Below, in pieces: positions 33,282 to 42,158 of a stretch of 64,000 nucleotides of DNA. The translations under genes and the position numbers were made by a program. The notes under the pieces are model-generated. The model was not told the origin of the DNA. It ran no database searches and was given only the letters and a program-made list of their open reading frames with translations. This DNA comes from Maridesulfovibrio zosterae DSM 11974 (lineage in GTDB: Bacteria > Desulfobacterota > Desulfovibrionia > Desulfovibrionales > Desulfovibrionaceae). The DNA lies in the NCBI RefSeq assembly GCF_000425265.1, contig NZ_KE384342.1, forward strand, positions 461,528 through 525,527. The letters run 5' to 3'. Position 1 is the first letter of the stretch. Each line of letters opens with the position of its first letter.

Positions 33282-33587
33282 ATGTCAGAAAGGATAATTG
33301 AGGAGGTTAGTATAGGACTTGAACCTCTTATAACTAAGTTTATGGAGCACACAGCGAATGAAGTAGCTGCTCTAGAAAAAATGGTTGTCAGTGGTAATAT
33401 GGCCGAAGCTCTTCGTATGGGGCATAATATTAAAGGTTCTGCTTTAAATTATGGGTTTTCTCTTTTAGCAGAAATAGGGCGCAATATTGAAATCTCGGCA
33501 GGTAATGAGGATATGGCACAACTCGAATTATTGCTTGTTGATTTAAAAAAGTATCTTAAAAATGTTGAAATTGTTTTTGGGGCGTAA
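33282..33587 (+). CDS. HPt-domain phosphotransfer protein
   Basis: 101 residues from the ATG preceded by GGGGGAAAC. A four-helix HPt domain with the phospho-His motif MGHNIKGSALNYGF (usual HxxKGxxxxxG). It would relay phosphate between a hybrid kinase and a response regulator. It is convergent with the HD-GYP gene, 8 bases apart. Confidence 0.85.
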   Translation: MSERIIEEVSIGLEPLITKFMEHTANEVAALEKMVVSGNMAEALRMGHNIKGSALNYGFSLLAEIGRNIEISAGNEDMAQLELLLVDLKKYLKNVEIVFGA

Positions 33588-33595
33588 TTGCTTAT

Positions 33596-34759
33596 CTATC
33601 TTAGGAATCTACTCAGTTCCAGCTTAAATGTTTTAGGATGGATGCATTCAATTATTTCTAAACTTTTTCCGCTATTCTTGCTGGAATGACTGGCCAAATC
33701 CACAAATTCAGGATGAATTGCCCTGAATCTGCTATTAAAAACAACTTTGACTTGTGGCAGGAGAGGTGCTTTTGGGGTGTTACTGACAACGACTCCATAG
33801 CGTTTATCTGAAAGCTTAACAAAGCATCCTACCGGATATATTCCAATGCATTTAATAAAATTTTCCAGATAACGCGGATGAAAAGATGTATCTGTCATTG
33901 TGTAGAGGTGTTTGATAGCCATATTGGGTGTCAGTGCTTCTCTATAAGGGCGGTCAGATGTCATGGCATCATATGAATCGCAAATAGAAAGAATCCGGGC
34001 ATATTTAGAAATATTATTTCCAGAGAGTCCATGAGGATATCCTGAACCGTCATATTTCTCATGATGCTGTATTACTGCTTTTAGGATATTTTCCGGAATT
34101 TCTTTTTGGTCTGTCAGATATTCGAATCCACTTTGAGGATGTTTTTTTATCTTGGCAAATTCATTAATAGAAAGCTTGCCGTTTTTTTTGAATAAATCTT
34201 CATTCATCCATACTTGTCCAGCATTCATAAGAATGGCAGATATCGAAAGTTCTTTTATTTCTTCACGGCATAAGCCCATATGGCGACCAAGAATTGCGCT
34301 TAAAATAGCTGTGTTTAGACTGTGGGTGAATAGATAGCGGTCTGTCCGTGCCAAAACTGTAAGACTGGCTGTTACGCTATTATTTCTTTCGATTGAGTCG
34401 AGCAGGGGATCTATTTTCTCTCCATACTTTTCTATTTGAATCTGTCCTTTGTTCTTAATTATGTCGTAAATATCGTGAATACAAATCAAAGCATCATTAT
34501 ATGCTTTGCGGGCAAATAGAATTTCTTCAGAATAAGAAGTTTTTGGGAATTGAGGCTGGCAAGAACTTTTTGATGAGTCTATGAGAACTTCTTTTATGCT
34601 CAGTTTTAGAATAGCCGAGATATTTTCTTTGGATGATATATAGTTGTTGGAAATATTTGTAGGCAGATTTGGAAAACCTGTTGCAGAACAAACAACATAC
34701 ATGCCTACACTAAGATTTTCTGTTTTAATTTTTTCTAACATCTTCCAACTCTTACTCAT
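33596..34759 (-). CDS. HD-GYP-domain protein with altered HD site
   Basis: 387 residues. A DUF3391-like N-terminal domain (ENLSVGMYVV) precedes an HD-GYP domain from about residue 140: HSLNTAILSAILG (His146), HPQSGFEYL (His207), HHEKYDGSGYPHG (232-243). The catalytic His-Asp pair, normally HDIGK, is replaced by Met178-Asn179 in AILMNAGQVW. HD-GYP enzymes hydrolyse c-di-GMP; loss of this metal-binding pair suggests reduced or no catalysis and a sensor role. A C-terminal ~90 residues (KLSDKRYGVVVSN) resemble the beta domain often appended to such proteins. Confidence 0.85.
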   Translation of the reverse strand: MSKSWKMLEKIKTENLSVGMYVVCSATGFPNLPTNISNNYISSKENISAILKLSIKEVLIDSSKSSCQPQFPKTSYSEEILFARKAYNDALICIHDIYDIIKNKGQIQIEKYGEKIDPLLDSIERNNSVTASLTVLARTDRYLFTHSLNTAILSAILGRHMGLCREEIKELSISAILMNAGQVWMNEDLFKKNGKLSINEFAKIKKHPQSGFEYLTDQKEIPENILKAVIQHHEKYDGSGYPHGLSGNNISKYARILSICDSYDAMTSDRPYREALTPNMAIKHLYTMTDTSFHPRYLENFIKCIGIYPVGCFVKLSDKRYGVVVSNTPKAPLLPQVKVVFNSRFRAIHPEFVDLASHSSKNSGKSLEIIECIHPKTFKLELSRFLR

Positions 34760-35176
34760 GCAGTTAGTCTGTTAAATCTTAAATAATATTAATACAAATC
34801 TTACTATAGTAAATACACTTACCCTGCATAAGTAAGCAAGAAAAAAGTGCGTATTCCACGATATGTGGATGTGGGAATTACTTCCGTCACTTTACGCATT
34901 CAATTTTTTATTTAGGCGACTCAGTTCGCAGATTTTAGTAAATTTAGATTCTATTTTTAATTACCCTCCGTCAGTGTTTTGTCTTCCTATTTATATAATA
35001 GTCACCATTTTAGATTTGTCCATAAATGAAAAATTAATCCACTAAATAATTGTATAAAACTACTTGTTCAATTGATCAAATGTTTGCTTTGTTATTGTTC
35101 AAAATGTATTGACTCTATATTAATTAGGAGTTATAGTTTGTTCAAAATATAAATAAGCAACAACTGTGTAGGTGTT
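34760..35176. promoter_or_regulatory. 417-base spacer with MerR-gene promoter and repeat array
   Basis: Non-coding and A+T-rich. The right part holds TTGACT (35109-35114), 17 bases, TATAGT (35132-35137), a good promoter for the gene at 35177. Three TTGTTCA repeats stand at 35074, 35095 and 35138. The left part (34760-35060) shows nothing I can name. Confidence 0.6.
35074..35152 (+). promoter_or_regulatory. Putative operator array TTGTTCA-AAAT
   Basis: TTGTTCAAAATGTATT (35095-35110) and TTGTTCAAAATATAA (35138-35152) bracket the promoter, with a third TTGTTCA at 35074. Distances of 21 and 43 bases are about two and four helix turns. Autoregulation by the MerR-type protein is inferred. Confidence 0.55.
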
Positions 35177-36118
35177 ATGTCTAGTCAATATCTAAGTTTA
35201 AGAGAAATTGGTCGTAGGTTGGGGATACCTCCTTCGACTGTTGTATATTATAAAGATAAGTATTCTAAGTTTTTACCAGCTGTCGGTGATGGCGGTCGTA
35301 GGCAGAAGTATTCTGCAGAGGTTCTTGAAATTTTTAGGAGGATACGTGAAATGTACGGTTTAAACTGGTCAACTGAACAAATTGAAAATGAATTAACACT
35401 AAAATTCAGTATGTTAATTGATAATATTAAAAATGATCAACAATTGATTAATGATGCTGGTCTTGAGACTAATTCGGATATGCAGACCGTCATATGCGGA
35501 TTATCTTCTGTGCTTGGGAAGGTTTCTGATCTGTTATCTAATCAATCTCTTTTTCAAGCGGAGATTCGCGATTTGCGTGAAGAGGTTTCAAGTCTGCGCA
35601 GTGAGAAGCGTAAACTTGCTGCAGATACTAATGAGCGTATTCTTGATATGGCAATGGAAATAGGTAAGCTTAAACGTGATCGGACTGAATTATATAATAT
35701 GTTGCGAAACAGTGGCAATTCTTCAGGACCAGATGAATCTTCATTTCCTTCTGCAGCATATCTTGAACGGCCGTTGGTGATTATGAATTCTGAAGGAGAG
35801 TTTTTGGGGGTTGCTGGGAAAAGTCGTAATCATTTTTCATTGGAGGATTTTGTAAAGCTGCTTGAAAACAGTGTGCACTACCATCGTAGTGTAGATCTTT
35901 TGTGGCAGAAACAGGACGGACAGTGGATTCTTGTTATCACAGCCAGCGAAGAGGGTGATGATACACAGAAGAAAATTGTTCTTGTTACAGAGGAAAATAT
36001 TACACCAAGTAAAAATACAGTTGTTCGTATTGTTAGTATGGATATTAACGCTAAAGCTGTTCCAGATACTCTTTTATTCAGTCTTTTCAAACAGATAAGA
36101 GAAAGCTTTGATCGCTAG
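35177..36118 (+). CDS. MerR-type transcriptional regulator with coiled coil and unknown C-terminal domain
   Basis: 313 residues. Residues 5-70 are a MerR-like winged helix (LSLREIGRRLGIPPSTVVYY, then GGRRQKYSAEVLEIFRRI). A coiled coil (FQAEIRDLREEVSSLRSEKR) spans ~130-180. The C-terminal ~120 residues (LERPLVIMNSEGEFLGVAGK to the end) are alpha/beta and unlike known MerR effector domains; no metal-binding cysteines are seen. Neighbouring targets are not obvious; the 142-residue gene 100 bases downstream may be in the same unit. Confidence 0.78.
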   Translation: MSSQYLSLREIGRRLGIPPSTVVYYKDKYSKFLPAVGDGGRRQKYSAEVLEIFRRIREMYGLNWSTEQIENELTLKFSMLIDNIKNDQQLINDAGLETNSDMQTVICGLSSVLGKVSDLLSNQSLFQAEIRDLREEVSSLRSEKRKLAADTNERILDMAMEIGKLKRDRTELYNMLRNSGNSSGPDESSFPSAAYLERPLVIMNSEGEFLGVAGKSRNHFSLEDFVKLLENSVHYHRSVDLLWQKQDGQWILVITASEEGDDTQKKIVLVTEENITPSKNTVVRIVSMDINAKAVPDTLLFSLFKQIRESFDR

Positions 36119-36217
36119 TTTAGTTTTTGAAAAAATCTAGAAAAAGTCTTGATATATTGTGTAAATATAGTTATTTGTTTTCTTAATAGAAAAGTGGAGT
36201 AACCTAGGGAGGAAATT

Positions 36218-36646
36218 ATGCCGCAGGTTGCAGCCAGAATTACTCATGATCACGAACAGTGGTTGAAGAATTATTTCAAGACAAAAAGCGCCGGTGCTGA
36301 ATTTATTTTGCCGTGGGCTGTGGATATGTTTTTTAAGTCCATGCGTTCTGTCGCACAGGAACTAAGCGTAAGTGAGCTCAAAACTGTTCTTGAGGCATAT
36401 CGTGGGATCAAGATTTTACCCAATCAATGCAAGAGTGCTTATCTTTTTCTGCGTATTGAAGAGGCTTGTGATGCCGAGGATGTGCATGTAGTGCACGGGG
36501 TAAGCCGAGCTAATCTTGAGGCTAAGCTTAGGCGGTTATCTGATGTTCAATCTACTGCCCTCATGATCTGGTCTTCAGCTTATTGGGTGAGCAAGGTTTG
36601 GAATGGTGTAAGTTTTGAAGAATATATAAAGCTTACATGCAGTTGA
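36218..36646 (+). CDS. Protein of unknown function
   Basis: 142 residues, mostly helical, soluble, starting MPQVAARITHDHEQWLKNYF. The start is faintly like a ribbon-helix-helix DNA-binding protein (short strand then helices), but the similarity is weak. GGAGGAAATT before the ATG is a strong SD. It follows the MerR-type gene and converges on the PqqD-like gene with a 3-base gap. Confidence 0.65.
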   Translation: MPQVAARITHDHEQWLKNYFKTKSAGAEFILPWAVDMFFKSMRSVAQELSVSELKTVLEAYRGIKILPNQCKSAYLFLRIEEACDAEDVHVVHGVSRANLEAKLRRLSDVQSTALMIWSSAYWVSKVWNGVSFEEYIKLTCS

Positions 36647-36649
36647 TTT

Positions 36650-37084
36650 TTATTTAACTATTTTTTGTGATCTATTGCTTTTAAAACTAAAAGCAATAAG
36701 ACCGCGTTTACCTAGATCTTTAAGAAATGAAGCCGTAGCAACTTCGGCTTCACGCGGAAGCACTTTATAGGTTTCAGCAAATTTGTTAGCTATTTTTTTT
36801 ACACTTGTATTCCCATCTATCATTTCCCATACTAACGTCCCCATTTCATCCAGTTCCAGTTTTTTGGTCGGTGGGGAACCTTCTCTCCACATGCCGAAAC
36901 GTTTAGCAACGTCTGCAAATAGAGGTTTCAAACGTAATGGATAGGATAATTGGATCAGTCCTTTTTCAGTGACTGATTCATCGATGTCCCTGTTTTTAAT
37001 AGGTTTACAGGCCATAGCCTCACCTCTTGTCATTTCAGGGATTATTTTTTTCTTTTTTTTATTAAATAATCTCATAGTGCTCAA
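36650..37084 (-). CDS. PqqD-like protein
   Basis: 144 residues. The C-terminal ~80 residues have the PqqD pattern: LELDEMGTLVWEMIDGNTSV, KKIANKFAETY and a final helix with ASFLKDLGKRGLI. PqqD-type domains hold peptide substrates for radical SAM or other modifying enzymes. No PqqE or peptide precursor is seen nearby. The basic N terminus (RLFNKKKKKIIPEM) is extra. It overlaps the upstream gene by 23 bases (or 14 if the ATG at codon 4 is used), so the pair is translationally coupled. Confidence 0.75.
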   Translation of the reverse strand: MSTMRLFNKKKKKIIPEMTRGEAMACKPIKNRDIDESVTEKGLIQLSYPLRLKPLFADVAKRFGMWREGSPPTKKLELDEMGTLVWEMIDGNTSVKKIANKFAETYKVLPREAEVATASFLKDLGKRGLIAFSFKSNRSQKIVK

Positions 37085-37955
37085 ATATAGATTTAGCCCG
37101 ATCTTCTTCCAGATGTTGCCTGGAACAGACCATTACTGCTAAAATACGATTGCTATCCTCTGTGTATCTGACTTCAATCTGTCCATATGGTTTTCTTTTG
37201 GAACTGATTTTAGATAGTGCAAGAATAGGTGTAGATGGTCTTTTTACCTGCCCGAACATGCAGGTTGCACCGGTTTCGTATTCAAGAGCAGCTATTGAAA
37301 GTCCAAGTTTAGTTATATCTTCTTTAAACAGTTCTTTGGAGAATGTATCTAATGATTGTTTTTTAAGGATAATATTAGCTGGGCTGAATCTGTATAGTGA
37401 AATACTTTCATTTTTGTCGGCTACACTGAGAATGAATTTTCCGGGTTTAAATTCAAATGATTCCAATTCATATGTGGATGGAAGAGTTGCTGCCATATCA
37501 TACACATGCCAGGGGATCTCTGATTCCATATTATGAAATTTCAAAGTTTCAAAAAGTATGGTTGCTGCGTTATCAATATCTTCATCACATTTATTGATGA
37601 ACTGTACGAGCATTATTCTTGAAGCTGAAGCTGAGTAAAACATGACTCCACGACCACTTGTTGTCTCAGACTGCCAGTAAAATGCTGTTGAGTTGTAGCC
37701 TGTTAGAGGTTTTTTCCATGAACTGGGAAGTACAGTTGATTCTACTTTGATACCTGATGAACTCTCTATTTTTTTAGCGAGTTGACGAAAATAGTTTTTT
37801 TCTTTGTATGTTTTACCTGCTTCATACCAGCGCATTTCAATACAAGGATGTTCCCCATTATCGAGCTGCAGAAATTTTTTATCTATTCCACTGATTTCAA
37901 AGTTAGACGGAATTTCAAAGCTGATACCGTCCCATCCTATATTTTTGCGATCCAT
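37062..37955 (-). CDS. Unknown protein coupled to the PqqD-like gene
   Basis: 297 residues, soluble, mainly beta, no signal peptide. Starts MDRKNIGWDGISFEIPSNFE. Two similar halves may exist: both contain a FxIPSxFE / YELESFEFKPGKF-type strand pattern (about residues 10-25 and 160-180), suggesting a duplicated beta domain. I do not recognise the family. Its overlap with the PqqD-like gene implies joint function. Confidence 0.6.
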   Translation of the reverse strand: MDRKNIGWDGISFEIPSNFEISGIDKKFLQLDNGEHPCIEMRWYEAGKTYKEKNYFRQLAKKIESSSGIKVESTVLPSSWKKPLTGYNSTAFYWQSETTSGRGVMFYSASASRIMLVQFINKCDEDIDNAATILFETLKFHNMESEIPWHVYDMAATLPSTYELESFEFKPGKFILSVADKNESISLYRFSPANIILKKQSLDTFSKELFKEDITKLGLSIAALEYETGATCMFGQVKRPSTPILALSKISSKRKPYGQIEVRYTEDSNRILAVMVCSRQHLEEDRAKSIFEHYEII

Positions 37956-38163
37956 TGTATATTCCTTGAGAGAGCAAAGCTTGAAAATTCTATCAAGCTT
38001 ATTACTTATTTTAGTACAATCGTTGCCAGAAGTCGAAGTTCAGTTTGAGGTAGTTCGTTTATCCGTATAAAAATGCAGTTTCGTTTAAGTCGCACAGTAT
38101 AATTACTTTCCAGCAATATCTTGCAATGGAAGGTCGTCAAAACACCATAACTCTAAAATAACG

Positions 38164-40125
38164 TCAATAGGCCATTTTGCCTAATGATTTTAAAATAAGG
38201 GTACATCCCATAGCAAACATTCCGGTAAGACCCATACCGCAAGAGAACCCGGCAAGCAATACCGGAGCGTACTGCCGCCACATTGTGCCATATTTTTTTT
38301 GGAAAAAATAACGCCCGATCAGTGCTCCTGAAACTTCAAGAATGAAACCGTGTGGAGTACTTTGGCCTAATCCTCTTACGACTCCATAAACAAGCAGTAC
38401 AGGTAGGCCTAAGGTATTTAAAACTGCGTAGAGTACCAATCCAAGACTGATACCTCCCATGATAATAGGACCGCTTAGAGCTTGAAAAAACAGTGAGTTA
38501 CCTTCAAGAGTTGACGTTTGCATAAGCAGAGTGTTCAATGCTTGTAAGTGCCATAATTCCTGTGCATAAGGATAATTTGAGGACGGAATTGGAGCTAGCT
38601 GCCAGATAAATTGTGAAAAAAGCAGACTGGTGATCATTACTACCGGAAAAACAACAAGCTCTGCCTTAATGATACCTCGAATTGATGTTCCGGTAAGTTC
38701 AATTTCACGAAAATGAACTGTTGCTTCTCCATAGTTATGGATTGGAATTGGTGCGTACCAGATTTCAATGCCCTGATATCCGAAGAATTTAGCTCCGGCA
38801 ATGAAACTGGCTTCACGAACCAGAGGGAGACTTACAAACTGTCCGGCAATACCTTCCATACGTGCTGTAATATATGAAATTACAGGAGTATAAATAAATC
38901 CGTAGAGCAGAAAAAATATCCATGGAAAGTTAGGAACCAGCAATAAACTCATGCCTACATAGGCAAGAGTCGAGAAAACATAGATTCCAATTGAAACCCA
39001 GAAGTTAATGTCCCCACGCCCTTCGGGAGGTTCAAAAAGTTTGCTCCATGATTCTCTGTTTTTTGCATGTTCTCCATAAAAAGATTTTCCAACATACCAG
39101 ATGCCGATGATACCGATGGCCAGTCCAAGACCTATTGAAAAGCTCATATAAAAGTCGAAGTTGTTGGCAAAGACGGTCTCAACCGTTTCCATGCCAGGAT
39201 GCCAGCGGTGCAGAATTCCATGTTCATACAGTACAGGATTAGCTGTAAATGTGATTAAAACACCGATAAGTCCGCCGATCACTGCCCAGAAAGGTAAAAC
39301 CATACCAACAAAGAACAGGCCAAGGTCAAACTGAATACCTGTTGCAACAGCTGGGAGAATTTTTTCCGTGTATGGAGTAAGTTCGACCCATGGTATAGGT
39401 ATTAATCGTATAGGCTCGGTAAAAAGCAATCCTGAAACCGCCGGTAGCAGGATGTATATGGTCCCGAAAGCAAGACCTATTACTCCTCCAACAGAGAACA
39501 CCCGCCATTTCCAGCTGGTTTCTTTTTCTTCTGTTGACTCTGCAAGAGCCATAGTACCGAGTGCTCCTACCGGAGCCATCGGAAATGGAAGTTTTTCTAC
39601 ATCAGACGTAATACGATAAAGCGCATATCCAAGACCAAAGTGGTCTATTCGCTGGATAATTTGTGCGCCGACCAGCAGTAGAATAGGAATGAGCCAGTCC
39701 CGATGAAAGAATGTTCTTTCAAGTAATGATTCAGAACCAGGTTGTGGTGCTACCCATGTAGGTATGAATTCTGTAAGCCCCAGCATTCTGGCAGCATCTG
39801 ACTGTACCAGATATTGTTGCCACAAAAGTCCCGAGAAAGGAGAGGCTAATGCCGCACCTGCCATATAGTAAAGCAGGAAAATTTCCTGCTGTTTAAGCTC
39901 TGTGTAGGATCTCTTGGCTATTTCTGCAAAGAGAATAATAGTTACCCAGCGCGCAGCAGGACCAATACCCTGACCTATTACGAGTTGCAGGTACATACTG
40001 CCCGGCATCATCAGGAAGCCGATGAAAACAGCTCCGACTACTGTTTTCCAGTCAAAGCCTTCTTCAAATTTCGTCGGGGTTTTGATCAGATCCCGATATT
40101 CTTGTAATTCTTTATCGTCGTACAT
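38164..40125 (-). CDS. Large polytopic membrane protein, OPT-transporter-like
   Basis: 653 residues with about 14-16 hydrophobic segments. Stretches such as MMPGSMYLQLVIGQGIGPAA, FAEIAKRSYTELKQQEIFLL and PFPMAPVGALGTMALAEST are the kind found in oligopeptide-transporter-related proteins that pair with DUF6785 proteins, for example in planctomycetes. The substrate is unknown. It is the last gene of a five-gene minus-strand operon with an ABC/FtsX system; the gap to the preceding gene is 42 bases. Confidence 0.7.
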   Translation of the reverse strand: MYDDKELQEYRDLIKTPTKFEEGFDWKTVVGAVFIGFLMMPGSMYLQLVIGQGIGPAARWVTIILFAEIAKRSYTELKQQEIFLLYYMAGAALASPFSGLLWQQYLVQSDAARMLGLTEFIPTWVAPQPGSESLLERTFFHRDWLIPILLLVGAQIIQRIDHFGLGYALYRITSDVEKLPFPMAPVGALGTMALAESTEEKETSWKWRVFSVGGVIGLAFGTIYILLPAVSGLLFTEPIRLIPIPWVELTPYTEKILPAVATGIQFDLGLFFVGMVLPFWAVIGGLIGVLITFTANPVLYEHGILHRWHPGMETVETVFANNFDFYMSFSIGLGLAIGIIGIWYVGKSFYGEHAKNRESWSKLFEPPEGRGDINFWVSIGIYVFSTLAYVGMSLLLVPNFPWIFFLLYGFIYTPVISYITARMEGIAGQFVSLPLVREASFIAGAKFFGYQGIEIWYAPIPIHNYGEATVHFREIELTGTSIRGIIKAELVVFPVVMITSLLFSQFIWQLAPIPSSNYPYAQELWHLQALNTLLMQTSTLEGNSLFFQALSGPIIMGGISLGLVLYAVLNTLGLPVLLVYGVVRGLGQSTPHGFILEVSGALIGRYFFQKKYGTMWRQYAPVLLAGFSCGMGLTGMFAMGCTLILKSLGKMAY

Positions 40126-40167
40126 ATTTGTGTTCCGGTGCAGTTGTTAACAATCGCTTTTGTATAA

Positions 40168-42141
40168 TTAGCCGGGAAGAACCTGATAACTTTGTCCGGC
40201 ATAAAGTCCGTATAAAGCCCATGCTCCGCCCATGAGAAAGTCACCCATGATCAGACCAAAAAACAAATAACGGACTCTTTTAAATAATCCGACTCCGCCG
40301 TACCGCAAGGTTAACTGGTTACACATCCATCCAAGAAAGAAACTGAACCATAGAATCTTCATAGCAGAACTGTATGCTGTCAGATATCCGATTGGGTGCA
40401 GTGGCCACCATGGAAGACGGTTATAAGCCGCAACCAGAGTCAACATGACAATCGCTCCGACAGTGGCAAATGTTGTCACCCAGTGGCTGGCTGCAGCCGG
40501 TTCCTGAATTACACGTACTACATTGTCGTAGACCGTCATGGAAGTTCTGGTGGCCCAGTCCAGCTGCAGTTCGCGAATGCCGTATTTGTAGCATACAATC
40601 AACATTGCTCCGAAAGAGACAGCTACGCCGAGCAGGATTATTGAGATAATTCCAAAAAGAAAAAGGCGTTTGTTTTTGATCCATTCATTAACTTTAGAAC
40701 CGTGCACCAAGGAGGGCATGAGAGATTCACGCAGGTCAACAAAAAGTATTTTTTGACAAATGGCTGTGATGGCAATACCGGCTGAACCGAAAAATTTAGT
40801 CCCGAACATTGCTGTTACGCAGTCGAGCGGGGCGGCAGTTAATGTAAAATATGCGATACCGCCCTGACAGATTGCTTTTGAAGCAACCAGTGTGAAAATA
40901 AAGAAGGCTATAAGCACAACTAATGCCACCAGCATGGGGATACCGAAGTATACGCACCAGCAGAGAAGCAATGCACTTGATATTACAAGCCCCCAGAAAG
41001 AAAAGCGCAGTGACATCCATTCTGAGGCACTTTTAGTTGATTGGGATCCGAATGCTTCGCGTATGACTTGCATCAGATGCTGGCGGGCCAGCCAGACAAT
41101 GAAACAGAAAAAGACAAGATATGCTCCGATCATTTGTGTTTCCTCTGGTCTGGTCAGTGTAGGTCCGAAGGTAACCCCAAGGGCGGAAGCTGGGATGTTA
41201 AGTCCTGCAACGTTAAGCAGTCCATAAAAGAGTCCTCCCAGCAGGAAAAAGAACCAGAAGCTGAACGAAATCTGCCTGGATGCGAGGAAAGCAAAGCCGA
41301 CGAAAGCCGGATAGAAGTATATTTTAAGTTTATAGAACCCAGAAAATAGTCCTGTTTTGGAGAAATAAGTTCCTGCTAAAATTAAAGTAGGGATTTCAGG
41401 TACTGACGGAATGTAAAAATGGAGACCGTTCATAAGATGCAGGCAGACGCAGAAAATAAGGCCGATCAGGAAAAATTTATTTCCCAGAAAAGAGCCGTAT
41501 AATCCTTGGTCAAGAGCCTCTTCCATAAATCGTGGTAACTGCAGAAGAGGGAAATTAAGTCGTTCGTTTTCAACCCATTGCCGACTGAAAATATTGGTCA
41601 GGCAAAGCATTATGAAATAGCATAGCAGGATAAAAGCACCCCACCATAAAAGTGGTGTTATCCATGCTCCCCACGGTATAGATTTGAGGACATCAATATT
41701 ATCCATGAAAGGACCGCCTTTGATGCCATTGTATAGTTGTTCTACAGCAGTAGGATCTGTTGGGTGCAATGCGTCGGGCAATAACGGCTGTAAAATTTCT
41801 TTCCATTTATTACCGATAGTTGCGAAATGGAAAGGAGCCGTTAGATTAATGAAGAATGTTCTTGCAAGCCCTGTGTATGAAATACCTGACACAATAACAG
41901 TTAATATCCATATTGTCATAAGATCCAGTCCTGTCATGAGCGGACTGCTACGTAGGATCTTATGATGAATCGCTGATATTGCAGTCAGCCAGGCCAGTAT
42001 AAAAAACGGGGCCAGAGGAAAGTGTCCGCCAGCCAGCGGGGTTGCATTTAGATAGGCATTGTTAAAAGGCGTAAAAGCACAAATGATTAATCCAAAGATA
42101 ATGCCCAGTGCTATGGCCCGTTTTCTTATTTTACCATGCAT
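40168..42141 (-). CDS. Large polytopic membrane protein, DUF6785-like
   Basis: 657 residues, about 14 hydrophobic segments. The N terminus (AIALGIIFGLIICAFTPFNN then LNATPLAGGHFPLAPFF), NERLNFPLLQLPRFM in the first loop and a C-terminal domain after residue ~510 agree with the DUF6785/DUF6784 arrangement as I recall it. Function unknown, probably transport. The gap to the preceding large permease gene is 17 bases, so they are co-transcribed. Confidence 0.68.
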   Translation of the reverse strand: MHGKIRKRAIALGIIFGLIICAFTPFNNAYLNATPLAGGHFPLAPFFILAWLTAISAIHHKILRSSPLMTGLDLMTIWILTVIVSGISYTGLARTFFINLTAPFHFATIGNKWKEILQPLLPDALHPTDPTAVEQLYNGIKGGPFMDNIDVLKSIPWGAWITPLLWWGAFILLCYFIMLCLTNIFSRQWVENERLNFPLLQLPRFMEEALDQGLYGSFLGNKFFLIGLIFCVCLHLMNGLHFYIPSVPEIPTLILAGTYFSKTGLFSGFYKLKIYFYPAFVGFAFLASRQISFSFWFFFLLGGLFYGLLNVAGLNIPASALGVTFGPTLTRPEETQMIGAYLVFFCFIVWLARQHLMQVIREAFGSQSTKSASEWMSLRFSFWGLVISSALLLCWCVYFGIPMLVALVVLIAFFIFTLVASKAICQGGIAYFTLTAAPLDCVTAMFGTKFFGSAGIAITAICQKILFVDLRESLMPSLVHGSKVNEWIKNKRLFLFGIISIILLGVAVSFGAMLIVCYKYGIRELQLDWATRTSMTVYDNVVRVIQEPAAASHWVTTFATVGAIVMLTLVAAYNRLPWWPLHPIGYLTAYSSAMKILWFSFFLGWMCNQLTLRYGGVGLFKRVRYLFFGLIMGDFLMGGAWALYGLYAGQSYQVLPG

Positions 42142-42158
42142 ATTTTGATATCTCGTAT

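Noticed and set aside
34863-35045. 60-codon ORF in the spacer before the MerR-type gene
   Set aside because: No SD, hydrophobic and low complexity, in very A+T-rich DNA; not supported as a gene.
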